From Spirochaetaceae bacterium (GTDB taxonomy: Bacteria; Spirochaetota; Spirochaetia; DSM-27196; PWMO01): 6,799 bases of DNA. Every line of letters begins with the position of its first letter. The stretch's first letter is position 1. Under the pieces are notes generated by a model, which saw only the letters and a program-made list of their open reading frames with translations, searched no databases and was not told where the DNA came from. Where the stretch lies: the NCBI GenBank assembly GCA_003558175.1, contig PWMO01000506.1:1-6799 (forward strand), given 5' to 3'. A program made the position numbers and the translations under genes. This document shows, in pieces, positions 1-5,806 of this stretch.

Positions 1-573
1 CAGATTGCGGATAACCGGATCGTCGATCTCGTCCGATGCAACCGGGGCAACCTCTTCGCCGGGGCTGAACGGGGTGAGGTAGTACCCGAATACCCAGCCG
101 GAAGTGCCGTCTTCGGTTAAGACGCTGTACCAGTGCGCCGTCAGGCCCGCTTCCGTCCGCGGTTCGGGAGTGCGGTCAAGAACCTTTATCTCCTCCCCCT
201 GCCGCAGGCGATACACCGTTCGCGACGTGCGGTCCAGCTGTTCGCGTACCGGCAGAGCGTTGCGCTGCGAACGGACGTAGAGCTCGGCGTACTCCGAGTA
301 CCGCTCGGCAAACTCCGCAGCTTCGGCCTGTGAGTCAAAAAAACGCACCCGCCAGTGCGGCAGCTGGTGCGCTTCGCCGTCTTCCCGGCGAACGATGTAC
401 GTGTTCTGCACCGAGGCAGTCTCAATGACCGCGACCACCTCGCCGGCTGCAACAGCATCGCTGTCGGGCCACAGGATTACTCCGTAGCCTGCCGGGCGCC
501 CACATCCAGCAACAAGCAGTAACAGCAATAAGCCGGCTGCATAAACCAAGAAACGACGCTTCGACTGCTTCAT
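1..573 (-). CDS. SH3-domain lipoprotein, 3' end cut by window edge
   Basis: The frame is open from ATG at 571-573 to the window edge, giving 191 codons. Residues 1-24 form a lipoprotein signal: basic KQSKRR, a long leucine run, then lipobox LVAGC with acylated Cys24. Residues about 104-166 look like a bacterial SH3 domain: a VYRLRQGEEIKVLDRT strand region, then WYSVLTEDGTSGWVFGYYL at 148-166, with the usual W..V....G..GWV...YL pattern. The part between the signal and the SH3 region (VILWP, then WRVRFFDSQAEAAEFAERY) resembles what I remember of treponemal SH3 lipoproteins; this was not searched. It is predicted to be anchored to a membrane by lipid; the ligand is unknown. It lies 83 bp downstream of the 299-aa secreted protein gene on the same strand and seems to have its own promoter (587-615). 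No Shine-Dalgarno precedes the ATG. The C-terminus is missing because of the window edge, not a mutation. Confidence 0.85.
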   Translation of the reverse strand, partial: MKQSKRRFLVYAAGLLLLLLVAGCGRPAGYGVILWPDSDAVAAGEVVAVIETASVQNTYIVRREDGEAHQLPHWRVRFFDSQAEAAEFAERYSEYAELYVRSQRNALPVREQLDRTSRTVYRLRQGEEIKVLDRTPEPRTEAGLTAHWYSVLTEDGTSGWVFGYYLTPFSPGEEVAPVASDEIDDPVIRNL

Positions 574-586
574 AGTACTTACGGGA

Positions 587-615
587 ATTTGAGCATATTG
601 CGGCGGGCAAGTCAA
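587..615 (-). promoter_or_regulatory. Putative sigma70-type promoter of the SH3 lipoprotein gene
   Basis: On the minus strand, TTGACT (610-615, five of six matches to the -35 consensus) is followed after 17 bp by TCAAAT (587-592, four of six), which is preceded by TGC, an extended -10 feature. The -10 ends 13 nt before the ATG, so the transcript would start about 7 nt ahead of the start codon. Found by eye only. Confidence 0.45.
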
Positions 616-617
616 TT

Positions 618-633
618 GATCAGAACGCTGATC
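618..633. repeat. Perfect inverted repeat GATCAG-AACG-CTGATC
   Basis: Two 6-bp arms flank a 4-nt loop. It lies 24 bp downstream of the stop of the 299-aa gene and only 2 bp upstream of the putative -35 of the SH3 lipoprotein gene. No U-rich tract follows in the minus-strand transcript, so it is a poor intrinsic terminator. It could be an operator or activator site, or chance. Confidence 0.35.
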
Positions 634-656
634 GAAGCACTCGGCAGAAGTCTTTT

Positions 657-1556
657 CTATCGGGGAGGCCGTGGAAGCTCTTCGCGCAGCTTGTGCTGCG
701 AGACGACCACCACAACACGCCCTTCGCGCAACAGGCGGGCGTTGGCGTCGTCCTGCAGCAGCTGCTCGGCCGCCGAACGGGGAACGATCAGGTCGGTAGC
801 ATGCCGGCCGAAGACCGCGGCGGCAGTCACACGCAGCGGGTCGGGGCCGGCAATCTCGTACAGCAGAGGGTCGTCGACATCTGCCGCGTAGCGCACGGTG
901 CCGCGTCCACGGGCGTCTTCTCCGGCCAGCATCTCGTGAGTCAGGAGAAGGCGGAGATCGGTATCGTACAGCTCGGTCAGCAGGGCGGGGGTTACTTCCT
1001 GACGCCGGTCTTCGCCGTGCACGGGCAGTTCTCCACGCGCGAAGATCACCACCCCGGTGTAGCGGCGGTTTGGAACCCAACCGGCGACGCGAGGTAACGG
1101 ATCAGCGGCGTCGTGCGTCACCACCGTCCGCGCAACGTCAGGAAAGAGCGGCAGCCGATACTGAACTTCCACGTTGCGCATGTCCTCGGTGCGGCGTGCG
1201 CGCAGCAGCTTTGCGCCGGCGGCTGCCTCCTGCAGCCGTGTAGCGATCTGCGGCTGCTCGCTTACCCGCTCCCCCAGGGTGCTCCATGAGTCTACGCGAA
1301 GCTCTTGCAAGGATCGGTAGAGAATGCGGGAGATCTCGTCTTCGATTTGACGTCGAACGGTGTGTTCGGCAGCCGGGAGGTTGCGTCCGCTGGTGGGCAG
1401 TGGCGCCGTCACCTGCACGTAGAGCGCGCTCTCCCGCCAGTCGACCCACTGCTCAACCTGCCACGCCTGCTGATCGGTAGAGGCGCCGGCCAGGGTGCCG
1501 GCGAGGAAGAAGAGCAGACAGAGGAGGATTGGTCTTTGGCTTCCGTTACGTGTCAT
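657..1556 (-). CDS. Secreted protein, LPP20/FlgT-like pattern, unknown function
   Basis: A 299-aa protein with a Sec signal peptide: polar N-terminus, hydrophobic core at 10-24, likely type I cleavage after Ala25 (AGA before STDQQ). Cys13 sits in the hydrophobic core without a lipobox, so it is probably not a lipoprotein. Residues about 60-120 are helical with regularly placed R, E and L, as in LPP20/FlgT-like domains. Residues 166-200 contain YTGVVIFARGELPVHG then VTPALLTELYDTDLRL. This resembles the pattern YTGLVVDARG...P.I.DE.G..VY that I recall from exported proteins of deltaproteobacteria and spirochaetes. The end (PDPLRVTAAAVFG, 238-250; GRVVVVVS, 279-286) also fits that pattern; this was not checked by search. 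A periplasmic or surface role is inferred. It follows the TPR lipoprotein gene by 40 bp and could be cotranscribed or use the weak promoter at 1571-1600. No clear Shine-Dalgarno is seen. Confidence 0.85.
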   Translation of the reverse strand: MTRNGSQRPILLCLLFFLAGTLAGASTDQQAWQVEQWVDWRESALYVQVTAPLPTSGRNLPAAEHTVRRQIEDEISRILYRSLQELRVDSWSTLGERVSEQPQIATRLQEAAAGAKLLRARRTEDMRNVEVQYRLPLFPDVARTVVTHDAADPLPRVAGWVPNRRYTGVVIFARGELPVHGEDRRQEVTPALLTELYDTDLRLLLTHEMLAGEDARGRGTVRYAADVDDPLLYEIAGPDPLRVTAAAVFGRHATDLIVPRSAAEQLLQDDANARLLREGRVVVVVSQHKLREELPRPPR

Positions 1557-1570
1557 ACGCCGTCAGAGAG

Positions 1571-1600
1571 ATTATCGGCGCAAAACGGTGCTCGTGTTAC
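1571..1600 (-). promoter_or_regulatory. Weak promoter candidate ahead of the 299-aa secreted protein gene
   Basis: GATAAT (1571-1576, five of six) lies 14 nt before the ATG. GTAACA (1595-1600, four of six) is 18 bp upstream of it and overlaps the TAA stop of the preceding gene. The -35 match is poor and the upstream gene could supply transcription instead. Confidence 0.3.
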
Positions 1601-2640
1601 ATCGCCTCGCCGAAATAGATTCCCGCCCACTCCCAGTTACCGTGAATCTCGGGATCGGCCGGAAAATCAACGCGGCGAAAATAGAGGTACCAGGTTCTGA
1701 TGCGGTGCGACCAGCCCCATGTTCGCAGGTAAGCCTCGCGTGCGTTGGAGTTCATCTCCAGGTCGGCCGAATAGCGCACTCTGGAACGCAGCAGAAACGA
1801 CCCGATATTGAACGCGATCTGGCTGTTGGGGTCGTACTCCTCCTGCTCCCACGACATGGCAAAAAAGTTCTCCTGCGACTTGTAGCGCAGCAGCGTTCGC
1901 ACATCCTGGCGCCAGATGGCCCCCTTCAGTGTGTTTACCAGGGTTTCGAGACTCTCCATTGTCCAGTTGCGCGAGCTGTCATAGAAGTTCACCCGGTCAC
2001 GAACGTGGCGGTGCGCCTCGGGGAAGCCGAGAATGCGAGTCTCCGGGTAGTTGAGGAAGCGGCGGTAGGCGGCAAATGCGTCATCCCATTCCCCGAGCTC
2101 TTCGTGCGTCTTGGCCATGTAGTAGTAGGTTGAGCCGATATCGATCTTATCGCGGAACCGCTCAAGAAGATCCTGGTAGTAGTGAATTCGCAGCGACGAG
2201 TCGTCAGTGAGGCGCAGCAACTCCGTGAGCGCGCTGTAGTGCACCGACGTGCCGCGCACCGAGAGGTCGGAGTAATTGGCGAGAATGCGCTGGTAGTAGT
2301 GCTTTGCCATCCCGTCGGAGTTGTAGTTGCGTGCCACGAGGAGCAGGTAATACGCGTTGTAGGGATCGTGCGGGTTGGTTTCGACGTGTGTCGTCAAAAA
2401 GACCCGCATTCTCTCCGGATACCCGGCCTCAAGCAGGTGGCCGGCTATGTGTTCGAGCAGGATTACCCTGGCCGCCTCGTCATCGCCGTTGCGATTGAGA
2501 ATATCGAAAAGTTCCCGCAGCTCCTGCTGCTGTTCAGGGCTGCCCACAATGTAGTAGTCATCGACAGTGCTGCATGAGAAGAACAACAATCCAACCACAG
2601 CCGCCGTCACTGTGGCGGCCGCTCGATGAAACGTACGCAT
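1597..2640 (-). CDS. TPR-like spirochaetal lipoprotein
   Basis: A 347-aa protein with a short basic N-terminus (MRTFHR), a hydrophobic stretch at 7-21 and Cys23 in the context LLFFSC. Phenylalanines just before Ser-Cys are outside the usual lipobox but fit the relaxed spirochaetal form. After the signal the protein is mostly helical, with tetratricopeptide-like units: about 91-123 (NAYYLLLVARNYNSDG then YYQRIL) and 168-201 (YYYMAKTHEELGEWDDAFAA then YRRF). The C-terminal third is not TPR. It is rich in aromatics and ends HGNWEWAGIYFGEAM, a closing motif I associate with spirochaetal lipoproteins, though not verified. TPR units usually mediate protein contacts, so a scaffold role in the periplasm or envelope is inferred. 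It is first of three same-strand envelope genes. The promoter at 2650-2678 puts the predicted transcript start about 3 nt before the ATG. The GGTGGAG just before the ATG is too close to act as a normal Shine-Dalgarno. Confidence 0.85.
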   Translation of the reverse strand: MRTFHRAAATVTAAVVGLLFFSCSTVDDYYIVGSPEQQQELRELFDILNRNGDDEAARVILLEHIAGHLLEAGYPERMRVFLTTHVETNPHDPYNAYYLLLVARNYNSDGMAKHYYQRILANYSDLSVRGTSVHYSALTELLRLTDDSSLRIHYYQDLLERFRDKIDIGSTYYYMAKTHEELGEWDDAFAAYRRFLNYPETRILGFPEAHRHVRDRVNFYDSSRNWTMESLETLVNTLKGAIWRQDVRTLLRYKSQENFFAMSWEQEEYDPNSQIAFNIGSFLLRSRVRYSADLEMNSNAREAYLRTWGWSHRIRTWYLYFRRVDFPADPEIHGNWEWAGIYFGEAM

Positions 2641-2649
2641 ACTCCACCG

Positions 2650-2678
2650 AGTGTAACGCGCTCAAAGCGAGTTGGCAA
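2650..2678 (-). promoter_or_regulatory. Promoter of the TPR lipoprotein gene, shares its -35 with the divergent gene
   Basis: On the minus strand, TTGCCA (2673-2678, five of six) and TACACT (2650-2655, four of six, keeping TA and the final T) are 17 bp apart. The -10 ends 9 nt before the ATG at 2638-2640, so transcription should begin about 3 nt ahead of it, making the mRNA essentially leaderless. The -35 bases are nearly the same as those of the plus-strand promoter. Confidence 0.55.
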
Positions 2679-2701
2679 GCCGTGCGGCCATCTGTTAGAA
2701 T
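2672..2701 (+). promoter_or_regulatory. Promoter of the LiaI/LiaF-like gene
   Basis: TTGGCA (2672-2677, five of six) and TAGAAT (2696-2701, five of six) are separated by 18 bp. The -10 ends 14 nt before the ATG at 2716, predicting a leader of about 8 nt that would remove most of the weak AGGT sequence at 2707-2710. This is the best sigma70 match in the window, and it sets the start codon: an upstream in-frame ATG at 2626 would lie outside the transcript. Confidence 0.6.
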
Positions 2702-2715
2702 ACCGCAGGTCCATT

Positions 2716-3231
2716 ATGTTTCACGGTTTCCAGAGCAGATTGCTGGTGTTCGGCTGGGCATCAATCACGGTGGGCGTCCTCCTGCTCTTGTGGACGCTGG
2801 GCATTATGCCTGCGGCCGGCGTATTCTGGCCCGCGCTGGCGATCATCGTCGGTCTGCTGATGCTTCGCGCGGTGTTCTTCGGTAGCGGGCGTGAGTCCTA
2901 CGCGTTTTCGGGGCTGTTTCTGACCCTTGGCGGTGCGCTGGTCATGCTGATGAATACCACCATGAGCCGCTTCACTCTGGAGCGGATCTGGCCGGTCTTT
3001 ATGACGATCACCGGGCTGTCACTGGCCGGCTATGCGCTGAGAAAGGCTCCGGTCCACCGGCTCTCGCTGCTGATTCCGGCCTGCACCATCATTGTGCTTT
3101 CGCTGGTTTTTCTGGTGTTCAGCCTGGACCTGGTAGACGCCGACTTCATTCTGTTTGTCGCTGCGTGGTGGCCGACGATCTTTATCATAGCGGGCGCGGT
3201 GCTGGTGGCGCTCCACCTGCGGCGGCGCTGA
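2716..3231 (+). CDS. LiaI/LiaF-type transmembrane repeat protein
   Basis: A 171-aa integral membrane protein with about six helices (roughly 9-28, 37-54, 62-80, 91-107, 115-136, 144-167) and a basic C-terminal end (HLRRR) that is probably cytoplasmic. It consists of three diverged repeats, each with WPxxxxIxG: WPALAIIVG (38-46), WPVFMTITG (92-100) and WPTIFIIAG (152-160). This resembles the LiaI/LiaF transmembrane region (DUF5668-type). In Firmicutes such proteins accompany cell-envelope stress systems; here no LiaF C-terminal domain and no LiaRS-like kinase or regulator is seen, so the role is open. The frame continues upstream to an ATG at 2626, but that start would overlap the divergent gene and precede the promoter. 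ATG 2716 is therefore chosen. It is divergent from the TPR lipoprotein gene and convergent with the interrupted gene at 3295-3696. Confidence 0.8.
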   Translation: MFHGFQSRLLVFGWASITVGVLLLLWTLGIMPAAGVFWPALAIIVGLLMLRAVFFGSGRESYAFSGLFLTLGGALVMLMNTTMSRFTLERIWPVFMTITGLSLAGYALRKAPVHRLSLLIPACTIIVLSLVFLVFSLDLVDADFILFVAAWWPTIFIIAGAVLVALHLRRR

Positions 3232-3274
3232 GCTGGCCGCACCCTGTATCGAACGTGTTCATCCACCCCGGTTC

Positions 3275-3297
3275 TGAGCCCTGGAGTCTCGGGCTCA
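3275..3297. terminator. Hairpin between convergent genes, possible bidirectional terminator
   Basis: TGAGCCC (3275-3281) and GGGCTCA (3291-3297) form a perfect 7-bp stem with a 9-nt loop. It lies 43 bp past the plus-strand stop and overlaps the stop codon of the minus-strand gene at 3295-3297. Position suits a shared terminator, but neither strand has a U tract after the stem, so intrinsic termination is doubtful. Confidence 0.35.
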
Positions 3298-3639
3298 AGC
3301 GTGTTCTTCGGGCGCGTCTGCGGCGTCCGGGTCTTCAAACTCAGGCAGAGTATTGGAGTCGCGGTACAGGATGGTGCGCCAGTTGAGCAGCTTGCCCGAC
3401 CGGGCGCAACGCAGGCGGAACGGAAAGACGTGATCGCGGTAGCGGACAATCACCCCCACCACAATCGCCGCACCCGCGGCCAGATGGAGATCGTTGCCGC
3501 CGTACATTACCAGCAGGTTGGCAATCGAGAAGAGCACCAGGGCTGCGATGGCCAGGTAGAGCGTAGCCAGCCGTTTCTTGCGTGCGAGCTTGAGGTGCGG
3601 CCGCTGCAGCAGATTGATCAGCAGCAGGCCCAGGAACAA
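3295..3639 (-). CDS. Small membrane protein, open part of an interrupted gene
   Basis: This open part has 114 codons from a TTG at 3637-3639 to TGA. The same frame continues upstream to an ATG at 3694-3696 but is broken by TAA at 3646-3648, so the ancestral product was probably about 133 aa. Residues 1-11 are the end of a first helix (FLGLLLINLLQ), then a basic stretch (LKLARKKR), a second helix at 25-46 and a third near 51-66. The tail reads FPFRLRCARSGKLL, then ILYRDSNTLPEFEDP. The spacing resembles a zinc ribbon, CxxCG...CxxC, with only the first Cys (Cys78) kept; the other positions are Ser81, Leu98 and Phe101. I associate this layout with small treponemal membrane proteins, but that is memory, not a search. 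It may be a recent pseudogene, or a shorter protein restarted at TTG. No good Shine-Dalgarno precedes the TTG. It lies downstream of mrpD on the same strand but appears to have its own promoter. Confidence 0.5.
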   Translation of the reverse strand: MFLGLLLINLLQRPHLKLARKKRLATLYLAIAALVLFSIANLLVMYGGNDLHLAAGAAIVVGVIVRYRDHVFPFRLRCARSGKLLNWRTILYRDSNTLPEFEDPDAADAPEEHA

Positions 3640-3696
3640 CCAGTATTAGTGCTCAGCGACAAACGCGGCCACCGCCTGGGATTGCATCGGATTCAT
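3640..3696 (-). pseudogene. 5' part of the interrupted gene, ending at in-frame TAA
   Basis: ATG at 3694-3696 starts MNPMQSQAVAAFVAEH, then TAA (3646-3648), then TAC TGG, and the frame runs straight into the 114-codon part. Across the stop the protein would read AFVAEH-stop-YWLFLGLLLINL, a natural start of a first membrane helix. This suggests a nonsense change (for example CAA to TAA) rather than a frameshift. Other readings are a sequencing error, or a 16-codon leader peptide with restart at the TTG 6 nt past the stop. Confidence 0.5.
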
Positions 3697-3702
3697 GCAC
3701 TC

Positions 3703-3731
3703 AGCATACCCGGATGCTCCGCCACTGTAAA
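3703..3731 (-). promoter_or_regulatory. Leaderless-type promoter of the interrupted membrane-protein gene
   Basis: TTTACA (3726-3731, five of six) and TATGCT (3703-3708, four of six) are exactly 17 bp apart. The -10 ends 6 nt before ATG 3696, so the expected transcript start is the A of the ATG itself. This supports ATG 3696 as the original start. Confidence 0.45.
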
Positions 3732-3761
3732 CGCCGCGGCAACTCGCCGGCGGTGCGGCGT
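3731..3761. repeat. GC-rich inverted repeat after mrpD
   Basis: ACGCCGC (3731-3737) and GCGGCGT (3755-3761) are perfect 7-bp arms around a 17-nt, GC-rich loop. It begins 13 bp past the mrpD stop, where an operon terminator would be expected, and abuts the -35 of the next gene. There is no U tract, so it may be a weak or factor-assisted terminator, or chance in GC-rich DNA. Confidence 0.3.
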
Positions 3762-3774
3762 CAGTTCATGAGTG

Positions 3775-5460
3775 TCACGTCATGAGATAGATATAGCCGA
3801 GCAGCAGTGCAAAGAAGCCGGTGAACAGCAGGCAGATTGTGTTGAAGGTCAGCCGGAATTCCCGCAGTACCGCCAGAAAGCTCAGCCGGTGGACAACGCC
3901 GTAATACAGAGCTATTCCCGTCACGAGGGTCGCCAGGAAGATCAGCGTCTTGTCCAGGTAGAAAGCGCCGGACACCGGCAACCGGTGCCCGAAGAGCAGT
4001 TCCATCAGGGGTGCCGCGAGCAGCCCCAGAGCCAGGCAGAGTACGCCCATCAGCAGTGCTACCGACTTCATGGCAAACTCCCGACCGGGAATCAAAGCGG
4101 TCTTGTCCGACTCCGTTGCAGATTCGGCTGTCGGCGACGGACTCGCGCCCGTGGCATTACCGGCGCCCCCTGCGTCCGCCGCCGCGAGCCGCTGCGGCAG
4201 AAAAATCTGGGCGTACTTGACAAACACCATGATGGTTCCCAGGTTGACCAGGTAGAGCAACGCTTCTTCCGGGCGCCCGGCGAGGCCGCTCTGGATCAGG
4301 TACTTCGAGACACTGCCGTTGAAGAACGGTCCTCCGGTTATACCGAGAATCGCCAGCAGCGTTGCCAGCGCAAAAACCGGGGCGCGTGGTGCCACACCGC
4401 GGATGCGGGTGATGTCGCGAGTGCCTGCGTGATGCGCGATAACGCCGGCGGTGACGAACAGCAGCGCCTTGAACAGCGCGTGATTGGTGATGTGGAAGAG
4501 GCTGCCGTAATAGGCCAAATCGCTGCCGGCATTCAGTCCCATCATGATCAGCCCGATCTGCGACACGGTGGAAAAGGCCAGTATCAGCTTGATGTCGCGA
4601 TGCACCAACGCGATAGTGAACCCGACAATTGCCGTCAGCAGTGCCACAACAAAGAAAAACCCCTCGGTTTGGAATATGCCGGAAAACAGCTGCTGAATGC
4701 GCAGAAACAGGAAGACACCGACCTTCACCTGCAGGCCCGACAGTACCGCCGATACCGCCGACGGTGCGCTGAGAGCGCCGTGCGCGCTGGGCAGCCAGCT
4801 GAACAGCGGCAGAATGGCCGCCTTCAGCCCGATTGCGGTCAGCAGCAGCGCGTAGGGCAGGCTCAGCCCCGTGGGGTCGCTCAGCCGGCCTATTCGTTGC
4901 GACATAAGCGTGAGGTCGAGTACACCTAGCGACCGATACATGAAACCCACACCAAGCAGGAAGAAGGTCATGCCAAAAAGATTCAGTACAACGTAGAGCA
5001 GTCCGTCATAGAGCGCCTGTTTGTCGCGCTTGTACATGATCAGGATGCTGATGGCCAGCATCCCGAGCTCGACCAGCACATAGATATGGAAAAGATCCCC
5101 CGCCAGAAAGATGCCGATTGTCACGCCCTGCAGCATGATGAAAAGAAACTGGAAGATGTTGTCCATGTACTGTTTGCCGTAGTTGAACAGGAACAGGAGC
5201 AGAAAAAGCCACGAGGAGAGCAGCACCAGGTTCATTGCAAGCGCATCGGCAACCAGCGCAATACCAATTCCGCCGCGCCACCCGCCCATGTACTGGCGAA
5301 TCGCTCCGCCGCTGCGGACCTGTATGAAGACCGCCGTTGACATGGCCGCGTGGACGATCTGGGTCACGATCATCAGGTGTTTGTAGACCGCGCGAGGGGT
5401 GAAGTAGCCGACGGTTGCCAGAAATACCGGCAGCAGAACCAGCAGGTGCAGTGGAATCAT
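3775..5460 (-). CDS. mrpD: MrpD/MbhH-type antiporter subunit
   Basis: A 561-aa polytopic protein of the NuoL/M/N-MrpA/D family; the large proton-translocating subunit of an Mrp/Mbh-type complex in the inner membrane. Key residues are visible: Glu131 in VLVELGMLAIS (TM5), Lys213 in GLKAAILPLFSWLPSAHG (TM7), His227, Lys246 in LSGLQVKVGVFLFLR (TM8), His327 and Lys331 in NHALFKALLF (TM10), and Lys386 in FNGSVSKYLI (TM12). The TM12 motif is GITGG...NGSVSK instead of the more usual GIPP..GF..K. Residues about 424-458, between two helices, are a soluble loop of A, G, S, T, P and E that is longer than I expect. It resembles MbhH or MrpD more than MrpA: it has no MrpA-type C-terminal extension, and those functions are on separate small genes here. 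Its ATG overlaps the mrpC stop by 4 nt (ATGA), indicating coupled translation. It is the last recognisable antiporter gene in the operon; no hydrogenase gene follows. Confidence 0.93.
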   Translation of the reverse strand: MIPLHLLVLLPVFLATVGYFTPRAVYKHLMIVTQIVHAAMSTAVFIQVRSGGAIRQYMGGWRGGIGIALVADALAMNLVLLSSWLFLLLFLFNYGKQYMDNIFQFLFIMLQGVTIGIFLAGDLFHIYVLVELGMLAISILIMYKRDKQALYDGLLYVVLNLFGMTFFLLGVGFMYRSLGVLDLTLMSQRIGRLSDPTGLSLPYALLLTAIGLKAAILPLFSWLPSAHGALSAPSAVSAVLSGLQVKVGVFLFLRIQQLFSGIFQTEGFFFVVALLTAIVGFTIALVHRDIKLILAFSTVSQIGLIMMGLNAGSDLAYYGSLFHITNHALFKALLFVTAGVIAHHAGTRDITRIRGVAPRAPVFALATLLAILGITGGPFFNGSVSKYLIQSGLAGRPEEALLYLVNLGTIMVFVKYAQIFLPQRLAAADAGGAGNATGASPSPTAESATESDKTALIPGREFAMKSVALLMGVLCLALGLLAAPLMELLFGHRLPVSGAFYLDKTLIFLATLVTGIALYYGVVHRLSFLAVLREFRLTFNTICLLFTGFFALLLGYIYLMT

Positions 5461-5804
5461 CGTTTCTGTATCCGATTGATTACGTTTTCCCAGTCGGCTG
5501 TTCCGTGCTTACGGAACAGGCTGATGAATATCGTCAGGCTGACCGCCGTAACGGATATGCCGATAACGATCGCGGTAATCATCAGCGCCTGCGGCAGCGG
5601 GTCGGCCATACGATCAAAGTCGGTCGCGCCAATGGGAGGGATGCTGTCGGGCACGTAATTCACCGTGATGAGAAAGAGGATCGCGCCAAAGTCCATGATA
5701 TTGACCGACACGATTGTTTTTATGATGTTGCGCTTCACCAGGACCCCGTAGAGCCCGATGAAGAACAGTACCAGACTGACGTTCTGGGCGGTTACATACT
5801 GCAC
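5457..5804 (-). CDS. mrpC: MrpC/MbhG antiporter subunit (NuoK-like)
   Basis: A 115-aa protein with three membrane helices, typical of MrpC/MnhC and homologous to NuoK. Diagnostic segments are GLYGVLVKRNIIKTIVSVNI (17-36) and DPLPQALMITAIVIGISVTA (68-87), the latter almost the family signature DPLPQALVLTAIVIG. The C-terminal tail (FRKHGTADWENVINRIQKR) is cytoplasmic and charged. The start is GTG at 5802-5804, 2 nt past the mrpB stop TAA. A GAGG about 10 nt upstream, inside the end of mrpB, may be its ribosome binding site. The stop overlaps the mrpD ATG. In Mrp and Mbh complexes this subunit packs next to the large antiporter-like subunit. Confidence 0.93.
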   Translation of the reverse strand: MQYVTAQNVSLVLFFIGLYGVLVKRNIIKTIVSVNIMDFGAILFLITVNYVPDSIPPIGATDFDRMADPLPQALMITAIVIGISVTAVSLTIFISLFRKHGTADWENVINRIQKR

Positions 5805-5806
5805 CG

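Noticed and set aside
1495..2133. Plus-strand open frame of 212 codons opposite the TPR lipoprotein gene
   Set aside because: It is antisense to two better-supported genes with signal peptides, has no start signals, and its composition looks like a shadow frame.
2626..2715. 30-residue N-terminal extension of the LiaI/LiaF-like protein from ATG 2626
   Set aside because: It would overlap the divergent lipoprotein start and precede the promoter, and the extension is polar with no family resemblance.
3772..4929. Plus-strand open frame of 385 codons opposite mrpD
   Set aside because: It is antisense to a clear membrane subunit, its product is an odd Q/R/E-rich sequence with no domain pattern, and its openness follows from the codon use of the hydrophobic gene on the other strand.
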